DNA of 64,000 nt from an uncultured Chlorobiota bacterium (GCA_900696645.1 CAADGV010000009.1:1-64000), one strand, 5' to 3'; shown: positions 45,520-55,193, counted from the first letter of the stretch. Made by a program: numbers and translations. Notes: a model not told the origin generated them from the sequence alone.

Positions 45520-45945
45520 GTGACACTTGAATACGAAAAGAGCCAGTCTAAGAACGAACCCGGCGGCGTAACGACCATGGATGAGAAAAAGAAGACCATA
45601 CTCATTTACAGTCCCGATCTGAATTTCTGTTTCAGTCTTTCCATGCTGTTTCAAGACAGATACAACGTTATTACGACCACGAGTTCTTCGATGTTGGAGG
45701 AATTGGTGACGCATTATGCGGCAAGCCTGCTGATTGTTGATGCGTCGCCGACAGAGAAGCTCATCCGGCTTCTGCATCATGTAAAAGAACTCAACACGGA
45801 TCTTCCCATCATCATGGTTTACGTGTACAGCACCAAGGATTCGGGTCTTGATGCTATCGCACGCAACGAAGTGGATTCGGTGTTCTACAAGCCGTTCGAC
45901 CTCTCCGCAATGTCGAAACGTATCAATGAACTGTTGCCGGTCTGA
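45520..45945 (+). CDS. Divergent receiver-domain protein
   Basis: This is a 141-residue protein from a GTG at 45520 behind GAGGA. An internal ATG at 45577 (MDEKKK) would also fit and would start at the receiver fold itself. The domain has SPDLNFCFSLSMLF in place of the usual acidic pair, so one Asp is lost. LLIVDASPTEKL supplies a possible phospho-acceptor Asp, and FYKPFDL supplies the Lys. It may be a degenerate receiver that works without phosphorylation. It is the last signalling gene before the cytochrome cluster. Confidence 0.8.
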   Translation: MTLEYEKSQSKNEPGGVTTMDEKKKTILIYSPDLNFCFSLSMLFQDRYNVITTTSSSMLEELVTHYAASLLIVDASPTEKLIRLLHHVKELNTDLPIIMVYVYSTKDSGLDAIARNEVDSVFYKPFDLSAMSKRINELLPV

Positions 45946-46081
45946 GGTTCCCTCAACTGTGGCCGGTATCGAGATTTTCCTGCAAATGCAAAGTAGTCCC
46001 ACTTTTTGGAACAGCACGCCCGCTAAGAGCCGAAAGTGTTGTGTTTTTCTACAAAATCTACCTTATTTCCGCCTAAATGAT

Positions 46082-46096
46082 TGGCATGTGAATTGA
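46082..46096 (+). promoter_or_regulatory. Possible sigma-54 promoter before the first multiheme cytochrome
   Basis: TGGCATGTGAATTGA has a good -24 half and correct spacing. As at 44924, the -12 half reads TTGA instead of TTGC. It lies 55 bp before the start at 46152. Weak on its own; the repeated deviation and its place beside an NtrC-like regulator make it worth noting. Confidence 0.35.
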
Positions 46097-46151
46097 CCCT
46101 ACCATTGTCAATTTGCATAGCGCAGCCTCAACGATAACACCGATATTTTAC

Positions 46152-48341
46152 ATGAGTTTACGACATCTCTCTCTTCGAAGTGTGAACATTGCCGCTATGA
46201 TGGTTGCGGCAGTAGCCCTATGGAATCCACTCAATCTCAAGGCACAGGACAAGGACGATTGCCTTGTTTGCCACTCGGAGAAGTCGTTGACAATGGAACG
46301 GAGAGGCAAATCCGTTTCGCTGTTTGTGGACGGGGCGCACTTTGACAAATCTGCCCACGCAGACCTGGGATGCGTTTCGTGTCACGAAGGATTCAAAGCC
46401 GATCAGTTACCGCACGCCAAACGCATCAAGCCTGTTGAGTGCGGATCGTGCCACGCCGATGAGAAATTCACCAACTACCGGCAAAGCGTTCACGGCTCGT
46501 TGAAGAAAGGCAAGGCGGCTGCGTCGTGCACTGATTGTCATACGGCTCATGCAATTCAGAAATTGTCCGAGAAGCCGCTGCCGGAGAAGAAAGCATTCAC
46601 CGAACAGATTTGCGCAACCTGCCACTCGGCGGTCGCAGCTAAGTACATGGCTTCAGATCACGGGAAAGCCCTTACTGCAGGAACACAGGGCGCGCCGACC
46701 TGCATCGATTGTCACGGCGAGCATGAAGTAGTAGCACCCGCGTCCGAGGATGCCCAGACAAGCCGCAAACATGAAGCGAGGATGTGCTTGAGCTGCCACC
46801 TTGATGATGAAGAAGTCAGAAGGCGAGTAGGCCCCTCGGCGGGTTTCATTGCAAGCTACGAAAACAGCGTTCATGGCAGGGCGCTACAGCATGGCAACGA
46901 GGGAGCTGCGACGTGCAGCGATTGTCATGGCAGCCATGAAATGAAGAAGGGGTCGGATCCTAACTCCAAAGTATCGAAGAAACATATCGCCGAGACATGC
47001 GGACAGTGCCACGGTGATGTTCAAGAACAATTCGATTCAAGCATTCACGGCAAAGCGCTGATGAGGGGTATTACAGCCTCCGCAACATGCACGGATTGCC
47101 ATGGCGAGCACAATATTCTCTCCCCCCATGATCCTCGTTCACCTGTTGCCCCGCGAAATGTCTCGTCGCAAGTATGTACTCCGTGTCACGCCTCGCTGAA
47201 GCTGACGGAAAAATACGGGTTGGCGGCAAACCGGTTCAAGAGCTTTGCAGATAGCTATCATGGACTCGCAAGCAGAGGAGGCTCTGTGGAGGTGGCAAAT
47301 TGCGCGAGTTGCCACGGCGTGCACGACATCAAACCCTCGACGGATTCAACATCCCTCATCCATCCGGCAAACCTTGTGAAAACCTGCGGTTCGTGTCATC
47401 CCGGCGCCAACGAGAACTTCACCAAGGGTAGAGTGCACGTTATTGCAACCTCAGGTGATGATGCGATTCTCTACTACATTGCTACGGGCTACATTGCTCT
47501 TATCATTCTGACTATTGGGGGTATGCTGATTCATAATGTGTTGGATTTTGTCAAGAAGTCGAAGCGACAGCTCATGTATCGGCGCGGGCTTCTCGAGCGC
47601 GAGCATCATTCCAACAAGCTGTATCTCCGCATGTCGCTTAACGAGCGCGTTCAACACGCTACGCTCGCAATCAGCTTCATGATTCTTGTGGTGACGGGTT
47701 TTGCATTGCGCTACCCCGATGCGTGGTGGGTGGTTCCCGTTCGCGACATCAGTCCCTGGATGTTTGAACTGCGCAGTCTATTGCACCGCATTGCCGGTGT
47801 TGTGCTGGTGCTGGTGAGTCTCTATCACGTCTACTATGTTCTCGCCGTGCCGCGGGGAAAACGTCTCCTGCGGGATTTGTTGCCGGTTCGTCAAGACATA
47901 GCGGATGTTGTTGGATCCTTCAGATACTATCTCGGATTTTCCGAAGAAAGGCCGCAGTTCGGCCGATTCAGCTACATCGAAAAAGCGGAGTATTGGGCAC
48001 TGATCTGGGGAACGGTAGTCATGGCTGTCACCGGCGTGATTCTGTGGTTTGACAATACGTTTATGGGTCTGTTCACGAAAATGGGTTGGGATATCGCACG
48101 GACAATCCACTTCTATGAGGCATGGCTTGCAACGCTCGCCATTATCGTCTGGCATTTCTATTTCGTCATCTTCAATCCTGATTCGTATCCTCTGAACCTT
48201 GCATTCTGGAAGGGAACTCTGACTGAAGAAGAGATGGCCGAAGAACACCCGCTGGAACTGGCAGACATCAAGAAACGTGAAGAGGCGGAACTGGCCGAAC
48301 AAGCCAAACAGGAAAAGGAACAACAGCAGACAACAACCTGA
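46152..48341 (+). CDS. 13-haem cytochrome c fused to a cytochrome b domain (CbcL-like architecture)
   Basis: The protein has 729 residues from the ATG at 46152, chosen because a clean signal peptide follows (MSLRHLSLRSVNIAAMM, cleavage near LKAQ). The periplasmic part (about 28-440) holds 13 CXXCH motifs, from DCLVCH to TCGSCH. The C-terminal part has five membrane helices (about 450-680) with His residues suited to b-haem (HRIAGVVLVLVSLYHVYY, HFYEAWLATLAIIVWHFY). The tail is rich in Glu, Lys and Gln. Joining periplasmic c-haems to a quinone-reactive b domain is the plan of Geobacter CbcL, a menaquinol oxidase of metal-reducing chains. It likely passes quinol electrons to periplasmic cytochromes. 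Confidence 0.9.
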   Translation: MSLRHLSLRSVNIAAMMVAAVALWNPLNLKAQDKDDCLVCHSEKSLTMERRGKSVSLFVDGAHFDKSAHADLGCVSCHEGFKADQLPHAKRIKPVECGSCHADEKFTNYRQSVHGSLKKGKAAASCTDCHTAHAIQKLSEKPLPEKKAFTEQICATCHSAVAAKYMASDHGKALTAGTQGAPTCIDCHGEHEVVAPASEDAQTSRKHEARMCLSCHLDDEEVRRRVGPSAGFIASYENSVHGRALQHGNEGAATCSDCHGSHEMKKGSDPNSKVSKKHIAETCGQCHGDVQEQFDSSIHGKALMRGITASATCTDCHGEHNILSPHDPRSPVAPRNVSSQVCTPCHASLKLTEKYGLAANRFKSFADSYHGLASRGGSVEVANCASCHGVHDIKPSTDSTSLIHPANLVKTCGSCHPGANENFTKGRVHVIATSGDDAILYYIATGYIALIILTIGGMLIHNVLDFVKKSKRQLMYRRGLLEREHHSNKLYLRMSLNERVQHATLAISFMILVVTGFALRYPDAWWVVPVRDISPWMFELRSLLHRIAGVVLVLVSLYHVYYVLAVPRGKRLLRDLLPVRQDIADVVGSFRYYLGFSEERPQFGRFSYIEKAEYWALIWGTVVMAVTGVILWFDNTFMGLFTKMGWDIARTIHFYEAWLATLAIIVWHFYFVIFNPDSYPLNLAFWKGTLTEEEMAEEHPLELADIKKREEAELAEQAKQEKEQQQTTT

Positions 48342-48344
48342 ACC

Positions 48345-50354
48345 ATGAAGAAGCTCTCAAAACATCTTCTTGTGATTGCTGTAAGTCTGGCAGCGGGTAT
48401 GTCATCGCTGCTCGCGCAGGAAAACGATGAGTGCTTCTTATGCCACGGGGACAAAACACAGGTCGGAAAACGCAAGGGGAAGACGATCCCCGTTTTTGTT
48501 GCCGAAAAGAAGTTTGCGAACTCGGTTCACGGATCGCTTGGCTGCATTTCGTGTCACGCGGATCTTGAAGGGAAAGAACTACCGCACGAGGATGAACTTG
48601 CGGTTGTTGAATGCGGCACATGCCACGATACGCAACAGGAGCAGCACGCTAGATCCTTGCACGGCAAAGCAATACTTCGCGGTGATCCACTTGCACCGCA
48701 ATGCAAGGATTGTCACGGATATCATGATGTAGTGTCGGGGAAAGATCCACTTTCGCCGGTTGCGGCCCTGCAGGTGCCGTACCTCTGTGGCAAATGCCAT
48801 CAAGAGGGGACGCCGGTGACCAAACAGCGCACAATTCATCAGGATCATATTCTTGAGAATTTCTCCGAGAGTATTCACGGCGAGGGGTTATTGCGGAAAG
48901 GTCTCATTGTTGCTCCCCATTGCGCGACCTGTCACACCGCCCACTCTATTCTGCCGCATACCGACCCCGCTTCATCTATTGCACGAAGGAATATTGCGGC
49001 AACATGCACGAAGTGTCATGCTCAAATCGAAACAGTTCACCGCAAGGTGATTCGCGGTGAGTTGTGGGAGAAACAAGCACACATCCTTCCGGCATGTGTG
49101 GATTGTCATCAGCCTCACAAAGTCAGAAAAGTCTTTTACTCCCTCGGCATGTCGAACGCCGATTGCCTGCGTTGCCACAGTAACAAAGATCTGAAGTCCG
49201 GCGAAGACGGGCGATCGCTGTATGCCCGTGAAGAAGATCTGAGTCATTCCCGCCACTCGAAAATTGCGTGCAGCCAGTGTCACTCGGAAGTGAACGCATC
49301 ACACGTCCGACCTTGCGAAACGATTACGAAAAAGGTTGACTGTGCATCCTGCCATGAAGAAGTCGGCCAGCAGTTTGCGAACAGCATGCACGGCCAGCTT
49401 GTTGCAAAAAATGATCCGAACGGGCCGACATGCAAAGAGTGTCACGGAACGCATACAGTCAAGGGCAAACTCGATCCGAAGTCACCGATTTTTGCAACGA
49501 ATATTCCCGGTTTGTGTGCACGCTGTCATCGTGAGGGAGAAAAAGCGGCCGTCCGCTACACCGGCGAACAACACGACATTATTGCTCACTACACTGAAAG
49601 TATTCATGGCAAGGGCTTGATGAAGAGCGGGCTCACGGTTACAGCAACGTGCACAAACTGCCATACTGCCCACAGTGTTTTGCCAAAGAATGACCCGGCA
49701 TCGAGTGTGAACCCCAGAAACGTGCCCGCCACATGCGGTCGCTGCCATCACGGCATAGAGGATCAGTTCGAGAAGAGTATTCACTTCAAAAAGATCGGTC
49801 AGACGGATAAACAATTGCCGATTTGCAGCGATTGCCATAGCGCGCACACCATTCAGCGTGCCGATGCCCAAGGGTTCAAGCTGGAAATCATGTCGAAGTG
49901 CGGCCGCTGTCATGAAGATATTGCAAGAACGTATTTCGACACGTATCACGGCAAAGTGTCGCAGCTGGGTTACACTAAAACTGCAAAATGCTATGATTGT
50001 CACGGCGCCCATGACATTCTACCAACATCCGATCCGGAATCACATTTGAGTCGTGAGAATGTCGTCGCCACATGTCAGAAATGCCACGAAGGGGCTACGC
50101 GCAGATTCGCCGGTTATCTTACGCACGCAACACACCACGACCCCGAGAAGTATCCGATTTTGTTCTGGACGTTTTGGGGGATGACTTCGTTACTGGTTGG
50201 CACGTTCGTGTTCGGGGGTGTGCATACGCTTCTCTGGCTTCCCCGTGCTGTGCAAATGCGTCGGGAATTGAACAAAGAAAAAACTGAGAAGCTGAGAGCT
50301 TTGGTTCCAAAGCAGGAAGAAAAGCCACCGGAAGATGAAGGCACGACAGGGTAA
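48345..50354 (+). CDS. 19-haem membrane-anchored cytochrome c
   Basis: This 669-residue protein has a signal peptide (about 1-25, SSLLAQE) and 19 CXXCH motifs, from ECFLCH to TCQKCH, spread over about 28-590. Distal His residues in SVHG/SIHG repeats would give bis-His haems. One C-terminal membrane helix (about 605-628, FWTFWGMTSLLVGTF) and a short cytoplasmic tail follow. It starts 3 bp after the fused cytochrome and 25 bp before a separate cytochrome b gene, so it looks like the two-gene counterpart of that fusion. It probably wires the membrane quinol site to the periplasm. Confidence 0.92.
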   Translation: MKKLSKHLLVIAVSLAAGMSSLLAQENDECFLCHGDKTQVGKRKGKTIPVFVAEKKFANSVHGSLGCISCHADLEGKELPHEDELAVVECGTCHDTQQEQHARSLHGKAILRGDPLAPQCKDCHGYHDVVSGKDPLSPVAALQVPYLCGKCHQEGTPVTKQRTIHQDHILENFSESIHGEGLLRKGLIVAPHCATCHTAHSILPHTDPASSIARRNIAATCTKCHAQIETVHRKVIRGELWEKQAHILPACVDCHQPHKVRKVFYSLGMSNADCLRCHSNKDLKSGEDGRSLYAREEDLSHSRHSKIACSQCHSEVNASHVRPCETITKKVDCASCHEEVGQQFANSMHGQLVAKNDPNGPTCKECHGTHTVKGKLDPKSPIFATNIPGLCARCHREGEKAAVRYTGEQHDIIAHYTESIHGKGLMKSGLTVTATCTNCHTAHSVLPKNDPASSVNPRNVPATCGRCHHGIEDQFEKSIHFKKIGQTDKQLPICSDCHSAHTIQRADAQGFKLEIMSKCGRCHEDIARTYFDTYHGKVSQLGYTKTAKCYDCHGAHDILPTSDPESHLSRENVVATCQKCHEGATRRFAGYLTHATHHDPEKYPILFWTFWGMTSLLVGTFVFGGVHTLLWLPRAVQMRRELNKEKTEKLRALVPKQEEKPPEDEGTTG

Positions 50355-50378
50355 GGAATAACGATCACGAGTTCATAC

Positions 50379-51272
50379 ATGCAAGATGCTTCACACACAG
50401 CAGAAGTGGTAGTGCCGCCGTCAGCACTCACTGAAGTTGTCGCAGAAGAAAGACAGTTTCTTCGCTTCTCGCGGCTCAACAGAATTCTGCATATTGTTAT
50501 GATTGTCAGCTTCATGAGCCTTGCACTTACCGGCATGACTCTGAAGTTCTCATACACCGGCTGGGCTGTGATTCTGGGGAAGCTCTTTGGCGGGTTCGAA
50601 TCGGCGGGGTACATTCACCGGCTCGCTGCGGTGTTGATGGTCGGCATTTTCGTAGCCCACATTGCCAATCTCGTTCAGAGAAAACGAAAAGAATTTGGTT
50701 CATGGAAAGCGCTTCTCTTTGGCCCTGATTCCATGCTTTTCAACAAGAAAGATTGGCAGGATTTTGTCGGCAACATCAAATGGTTTCTTGGCAAAGGGCC
50801 CCGCCCGAAGTATGGGCGATGGACATATTGGGAGAAGTTCGATTATTTCGCAGTGTTCTGGGGAATCTTTGTGATCGGGTCAACCGGCTTCATGCTGTGG
50901 TTCTCCGAGTTCTTCACGCACTTTATGCCCGGTCAGTTGCTAAATGTCGCCACAATTATCCACAGTGACGAAGCATTACTTGCGGTCGGCTTCATCTTCA
51001 CGGTGCATTTCTTCAACACGCATCTTCGCCCGGAAAAATTTCCGATGGATATTTGTGTGTTCAGCGGGAGGATGGATTTTGAAGAATTCAAACGCGACAA
51101 GCCATTGGAATACGAAGCTCTTCTGAAAAGCGGCGAGTTGGAAAAATATCTGGTCGAACCGTATCCACCGATTGTCATCAGGGCTATACGTGTATTCGGT
51201 TGGACTGCGCTCACGATCGGATTCAGCATCGTTGTGTGGATTATCTACGCAATGCTGTTTGCCTATCGCTGA
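50379..51272 (+). CDS. Cytochrome b subunit (hydrogenase/formate dehydrogenase-type b561 fold)
   Basis: The 297-residue protein has five membrane helices: about 35-58, 74-98, 155-178, 190-212 and 262-285. LNRILHIVMIVSF, GYIHRLAAVLMVG, HSDEALLAVGF and VHFFNTH carry His ligands for b-haems. It resembles the membrane part of the fused protein at 46152 without the c-haems. It should be the quinone-reactive partner of the 19-haem cytochrome just upstream. Confidence 0.9.
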   Translation: MQDASHTAEVVVPPSALTEVVAEERQFLRFSRLNRILHIVMIVSFMSLALTGMTLKFSYTGWAVILGKLFGGFESAGYIHRLAAVLMVGIFVAHIANLVQRKRKEFGSWKALLFGPDSMLFNKKDWQDFVGNIKWFLGKGPRPKYGRWTYWEKFDYFAVFWGIFVIGSTGFMLWFSEFFTHFMPGQLLNVATIIHSDEALLAVGFIFTVHFFNTHLRPEKFPMDICVFSGRMDFEEFKRDKPLEYEALLKSGELEKYLVEPYPPIVIRAIRVFGWTALTIGFSIVVWIIYAMLFAYR

Positions 51273-51395
51273 TTCAGGATTTGGTGGTATGAATACGCTG
51301 CGCAGAAATTGTATTTTGCTGTCTAATGTTATACTTTAACCGTGGAGATGGTTAGCTCCATTTCAACAACACAAGCCAAAAGGAGAACAATATCG

Positions 51396-51929
51396 ATGAG
51401 AACAACCCGGTTCGTACTCGCGTGTATGGTAATGTTTGTTCTGGTTGTCGGAACAAGCCTTGCACAAAACAAGTTCAGCGGAGCAAAAATGTGCGCTGCC
51501 TGCCATAAGAGCGGTAAAGGTGGAACGGCATTCGCCGTGTGGGAGAAAAGCGCCCACGCAAACGCATACAAGACTCTTCTGAGCGAAGAAGCCAAGAAGA
51601 TCGCAAAGGAGAAAGGGCTGAAAGTTGCACCGCACGAAGCGCCCGAATGCTTGAAGTGCCATGTGACCGGCGGCGGAACGGCAAAGAACATTGAAGCAAG
51701 CTTCAAGAAGGAAGAGGGTGTCACGTGTGAAGCCTGCCATGGTGCGGCTTCGGGCTACAAGATGCTTCACAGCAAAGGCGACCTGGCAAAGTCGAAGGAA
51801 GCCGGCTTGATCAAGGGCGAGAAGAACGAAAAAGCCTGCGTCACGTGCCACAACTCGGAAAGCCCGACCTTCAAAGGTTTCAAGTTTGATACAGAGTGGG
51901 CCAAGATCGCTCACACAGCAAAGAAGTAG
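51396..51929 (+). CDS. Tetraheme cytochrome c554-like protein
   Basis: The protein has 177 residues from the ATG at 51396, which follows AAGGAG, with a signal peptide (about 1-24, GTSLAQN). Four haem motifs (MCAACH, ECLKCH, TCEACH, ACVTCH) with the spacing and FSGAKMCAACH start of the cytochrome c554 family suggest a soluble periplasmic electron carrier. It lies after a 123-bp gap, so it may have its own promoter. It could shuttle electrons between the inner-membrane modules and the barrel-associated cytochromes. In ammonia oxidisers c554 serves hydroxylamine oxidation, but no such gene is here. Confidence 0.88.
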   Translation: MRTTRFVLACMVMFVLVVGTSLAQNKFSGAKMCAACHKSGKGGTAFAVWEKSAHANAYKTLLSEEAKKIAKEKGLKVAPHEAPECLKCHVTGGGTAKNIEASFKKEEGVTCEACHGAASGYKMLHSKGDLAKSKEAGLIKGEKNEKACVTCHNSESPTFKGFKFDTEWAKIAHTAKK

Positions 51930-52040
51930 TAACATAGTCTCCGATCTTGCGAAGGGTCTGAAGGCACCCTTTCATTCAGGCTCTTCGCATTGTAGTACAA
52001 CGGGAATACGTTCCCGACTCTTCCTATTCAAACGATCCAC

Positions 52041-53537
52041 ATGAAACGAAGACTTCCCGATAGCTTTTATAACCCGATAACCATAACCGGCGCGGCGCTT
52101 GCAGTCGTCAGCTTTGCGACCATCATCTTTCTCACATTCGTTGAAGTATTTCAGGAGCACGCGCCCGCATATATCGGCATTATTTCGTATGTGATGCTGC
52201 CGGTGCCTCTCATTGTAGGACTGTTGCTCATTCCTGTCGGGGTGTGGCGGGAGAAGCGCCGACGTGCGAAGGGCTTGCCTGCAAGCCGCATGTCATTCCA
52301 TGTGGATCTGAACAACTCGCGACAGCGTTCCGCGATCATATTGTTTACATCTGCCACCGTCATCTTCCTGCTGTTCACTGCGTACGGAAGTTACCGCACG
52401 TTTGAGTGGACAGAATCAACAGAGTTTTGCGGCGAAACGTGCCATTCCGTGATGGAGCCCGAGTTTGTTGCGTACCAAAACTCGCCCCACGCCCGAGTGA
52501 AATGCGTTGACTGCCATGTCGGTTCGGGTGCGGGATGGTATGTAAGATCGAAGTTGTCGGGAGCGTACCAGGTGTACGCCGTTGCAGTGAACAATTATCC
52601 TCGCCCGATTCCCACGCCGATTGCAAATTTGCGCCCTGCTCAAGAGACCTGCGAGCAGTGTCACTGGCCGTCACACTTTGCAGGCGAGAAGAAGTACGTG
52701 AATACCTACTTCAAGTCGGATGAGGAAAACACGCGCTGGACGATCGCCCTGCTGATGAAAACCGGCGGCGGCAGCACCGACCGCGGCCCTACGAGCGGCA
52801 TTCACTGGCATATGAATATCGCTAACGAAGTCACGTACGTGGCAACCGACAGCCAGAGGCAAGTAATCCCGTGGGTACGCATGATGAACAAGAATACCGG
52901 TGAGGTCACAGAGTACTTCTCCACCGAAGAAAATATTTCGGACGAGGATCTGGCAAAGCTTCCGAAGAACAAAATGGACTGCATCGATTGCCACAATCGC
53001 CCGTCACACATCTACCGGCCTCCCGTGCGGATTGTTGACCAGAGCATGACGTTGGGGCGTATCAGTACGGAGTTGCCGAACGTACGCGCCGCATCCGTTA
53101 GCGCCCTTGTGCAGCCCTACTCATCAACCGCCGCGGCAATGGACAGCATCCCGCTGCTGTTGCGGGAGTATTACCGCGACAACTATCCTTCTGTAGCCGG
53201 AGAGAAAGAAGAATTGATCCGGCTTGCCTCCGAGGAATTGAAGTTGCAGTACAGTCGTAATTTCTTTCCCCGCATGAAGGTGAGTTGGAAGGCATACCCC
53301 AACAACGTCGATCATATGACAAACATCGGCTGTTTCCGTTGCCATGGAGGCAAGCATGTGAGTCCCGGAGGCAAAGCGATCTCCAGCGATTGCAATACGT
53401 GCCACACAATACTCTATCAAGGTACCGCCCCCGTTCCGACGACAATGAATATTGCGGGGCTTGAATTCGAGCATCCTGAAGATATCGGCGATATCTGGAA
53501 GGAAACGTTGTGCAGAGATTGCCATACCGGGCAATAG
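52041..53537 (+). CDS. Heptaheme NapC/NirT-type cytochrome (ImcH-like)
   Basis: This is a 498-residue protein. Three membrane helices (about 13-33, 43-69, 97-117) precede a periplasmic domain with seven haem sites. The first is CGETCH (Cys130-His135, a CX3CH motif). The others are KCVDCH, TCEQCH, DCIDCH, GCFRCH, DCNTCH and LCRDCH. SPHARVKCVDCHVG is typical of the NapC/NirT quinol-dehydrogenase fold. Seven haems and three helices match what I recall of Geobacter ImcH, the inner-membrane cytochrome needed for high-potential acceptors. It should oxidise menaquinol and reduce periplasmic cytochromes. Confidence 0.9.
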   Translation: MKRRLPDSFYNPITITGAALAVVSFATIIFLTFVEVFQEHAPAYIGIISYVMLPVPLIVGLLLIPVGVWREKRRRAKGLPASRMSFHVDLNNSRQRSAIILFTSATVIFLLFTAYGSYRTFEWTESTEFCGETCHSVMEPEFVAYQNSPHARVKCVDCHVGSGAGWYVRSKLSGAYQVYAVAVNNYPRPIPTPIANLRPAQETCEQCHWPSHFAGEKKYVNTYFKSDEENTRWTIALLMKTGGGSTDRGPTSGIHWHMNIANEVTYVATDSQRQVIPWVRMMNKNTGEVTEYFSTEENISDEDLAKLPKNKMDCIDCHNRPSHIYRPPVRIVDQSMTLGRISTELPNVRAASVSALVQPYSSTAAAMDSIPLLLREYYRDNYPSVAGEKEELIRLASEELKLQYSRNFFPRMKVSWKAYPNNVDHMTNIGCFRCHGGKHVSPGGKAISSDCNTCHTILYQGTAPVPTTMNIAGLEFEHPEDIGDIWKETLCRDCHTGQ

Positions 53538-53661
53538 GCCATAGATTCCAAAATCTTATTTTCCAAATCCCGAATTCAGGAGAGAGAGAGAGAAAGCAGA
53601 CGTTGGAAAGCATCAACTAAAGCGATTGCCGTAAGTCCAACTTACATACTGGAGGTCATTC

Positions 53662-54117
53662 ATGACCAGCGATCCCGACGATCACGTACAACCCGGGAAG
53701 CGTGATTTTCTGAAACTCATTCTGGGCGGCAGCCTTGTCGCATGGGCTGCCTCGATTCTCTATCCGCTCTTTGCATATCTCAAACCACCCAAGCAAGCCG
53801 AAGTCGAAGTAACAAGCGTCAAAGTCGGCACACTGTCGTCGATTGAAAAAGACAGCGGCATGATCGTCCGGTTTGGCAATAAGCCCGTTATCCTTGTTCG
53901 CTCGGCTGCCGGTGAACTGCGTGCGTTCGATGCAACATGCACGCATCTCGATTGCACCGTGCAGTACCACAAGGAGATGGGTGTAATCTGGTGTGCCTGT
54001 CACAACGGCAAGTACGATTTCAACGGGCGCAATATTGCCGGCCCCCCGCCGCGGCCTCTCGATGAATACCGCGTCGTGCTGCAAGGAGAGGAGGTTCTCA
54101 TCTCGAAAAAATCATGA
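53662..54117 (+). CDS. qcrA: Rieske [2Fe-2S] protein of a bc-type complex
   Basis: This is a 151-residue protein. The N-terminus has a Tat-like signal with Lys-Arg in place of Arg-Arg ([12 protein letters not shown], about 12-23) followed by a membrane anchor. The Rieske boxes are CTHLDC (Cys93, His95, Cys98) and CACHNGKY (Cys111, Cys113, His114), giving cluster ligands Cys93, His95, Cys111, His114 and a disulfide Cys98-Cys113. GGAGG precedes the ATG. The stop overlaps the cytochrome b start (ATGA). It should take electrons from quinol at the Qo site and hand them to the c-type subunit. Confidence 0.94.
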   Translation: MTSDPDDHVQPGKRDFLKLILGGSLVAWAASILYPLFAYLKPPKQAEVEVTSVKVGTLSSIEKDSGMIVRFGNKPVILVRSAAGELRAFDATCTHLDCTVQYHKEMGVIWCACHNGKYDFNGRNIAGPPPRPLDEYRVVLQGEEVLISKKS

Positions 54118-55193
54118 AAACCTTCCTGACAAAAATCTATACATATGTTGACGAGCGTGTGCAGCTCGAAGACCTTGTTCAGTTCATGGGAAAGAAATAT
54201 GTTCCCGTGCACCGGCATTCTGTGTGGTACTACTTTGGCGGCATCACGCTGTTTCTTTTCCTCATCCAGGTTGTGACGGGCATTCTTCTCCTCCTGTATT
54301 ACAAAAGCGGGGAAGAACTTGCCTTCGAGAGCATTCAGTTCATCATGTCGAAAGTGCAGTTCGGCTGGCTGATTCGTTCGATTCACAGTTGGGCCGCAAA
54401 CCTGTTTATTCTTGCTGCCGTGATTCACATGTTCAGCGTTTTTTTCGAAAGGGCGTATCGCAAACCGCGAGAACTCACGTGGCTCACAGGGATGTTGATG
54501 CTGTTCCTCGGTCTCGGCTTCGGCTTTAGCGGCTACCTGCTTCCGTGGAATGAACTCGCGTTCTTCGCAACCAAAGTCGGCACCGACATTGCAGGCGTCG
54601 TTCCGGTCATCGGCAAACCGATTTTGATATTCCTTCGGGGAGGAGAAGACGTAACCGGAGCGACACTCTCACGGTTTTTCGGTTTTCATGTTGCCGTTTT
54701 TCCGGGCATCTTCACGGTGTTGTTGGGAATCCACCTTCTCCTTGTGCAGCGTCAGGGGATGAGCGAGCCGCTTGGCGTGGAGGCAGGGGCTGCTGCTCCG
54801 CAAAAGACAATGCCGTTCTTTCCCAACTTCCTGCTCAGGGATCTTCTTCTTTGGCTGATTGTGCTGAACATTCTGGCTATTCTTGCTGTGTTTTTCCCGT
54901 GGGAATTGGGGCAGAAGGCCGACCCCTTTGCTCCGGCTCCGGCAGGAATTCTGCCCGAATGGTATTTTCTCTTCATGTTCCAGACGCTCAAGATGATTCC
55001 TGCGCAAGTCTGGTTCATTGACGGAGAAGTGCTGGGGATAGTGACATTCGGGATAGCCGGCTTGCTGTGGATGCTGGTTCCTTTCTGGGACAGAAAAAGT
55101 GCCCGCGGAGAACAAAACCGGACCACGACATATATCGGAATATTCGTTGTCGGGTACATCATCATTCTCACTATTCTCGGGTGGCTGCTATGA
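54114..55193 (+). CDS. qcrB: Cytochrome b (b6/subunit IV-like) of a bc-type complex
   Basis: This 359-residue protein has about eight membrane helices. Haem ligands are [16 protein letters not shown] (13 residues between His) and [17 protein letters not shown] (14 between), the b6-type spacing. The Qo motif [10 protein letters not shown] lies in the subunit IV-like C-terminal part, so b6 and IV are fused in one chain. It overlaps the Rieske gene upstream and the 11-haem cytochrome gene downstream by four bases each. The three genes should build one quinol:cytochrome c oxidoreductase. Confidence 0.94.
   Translation: MKTFLTKIYTYVDERVQLEDLVQFMGKKYVPVHRHSVWYYFGGITLFLFLIQVVTGILLLLYYKSGEELAFESIQFIMSKVQFGWLIRSIHSWAANLFILAAVIHMFSVFFERAYRKPRELTWLTGMLMLFLGLGFGFSGYLLPWNELAFFATKVGTDIAGVVPVIGKPILIFLRGGEDVTGATLSRFFGFHVAVFPGIFTVLLGIHLLLVQRQGMSEPLGVEAGAAAPQKTMPFFPNFLLRDLLLWLIVLNILAILAVFFPWELGQKADPFAPAPAGILPEWYFLFMFQTLKMIPAQVWFIDGEVLGIVTFGIAGLLWMLVPFWDRKSARGEQNRTTTYIGIFVVGYIIILTILGWLL

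Noticed and set aside
45577-45945. Calling the 45520 gene a standard phospho-receiver
   Set aside because: The usual acidic pair is replaced by Ser-Pro-Asp, so normal phosphorylation is doubtful.
51930-51998. Hairpin after the tetraheme cytochrome gene as a terminator
   Set aside because: The stem (TGCGAAG... / ...CTTCGCA) is imperfect and no T-run follows, so termination cannot be claimed.
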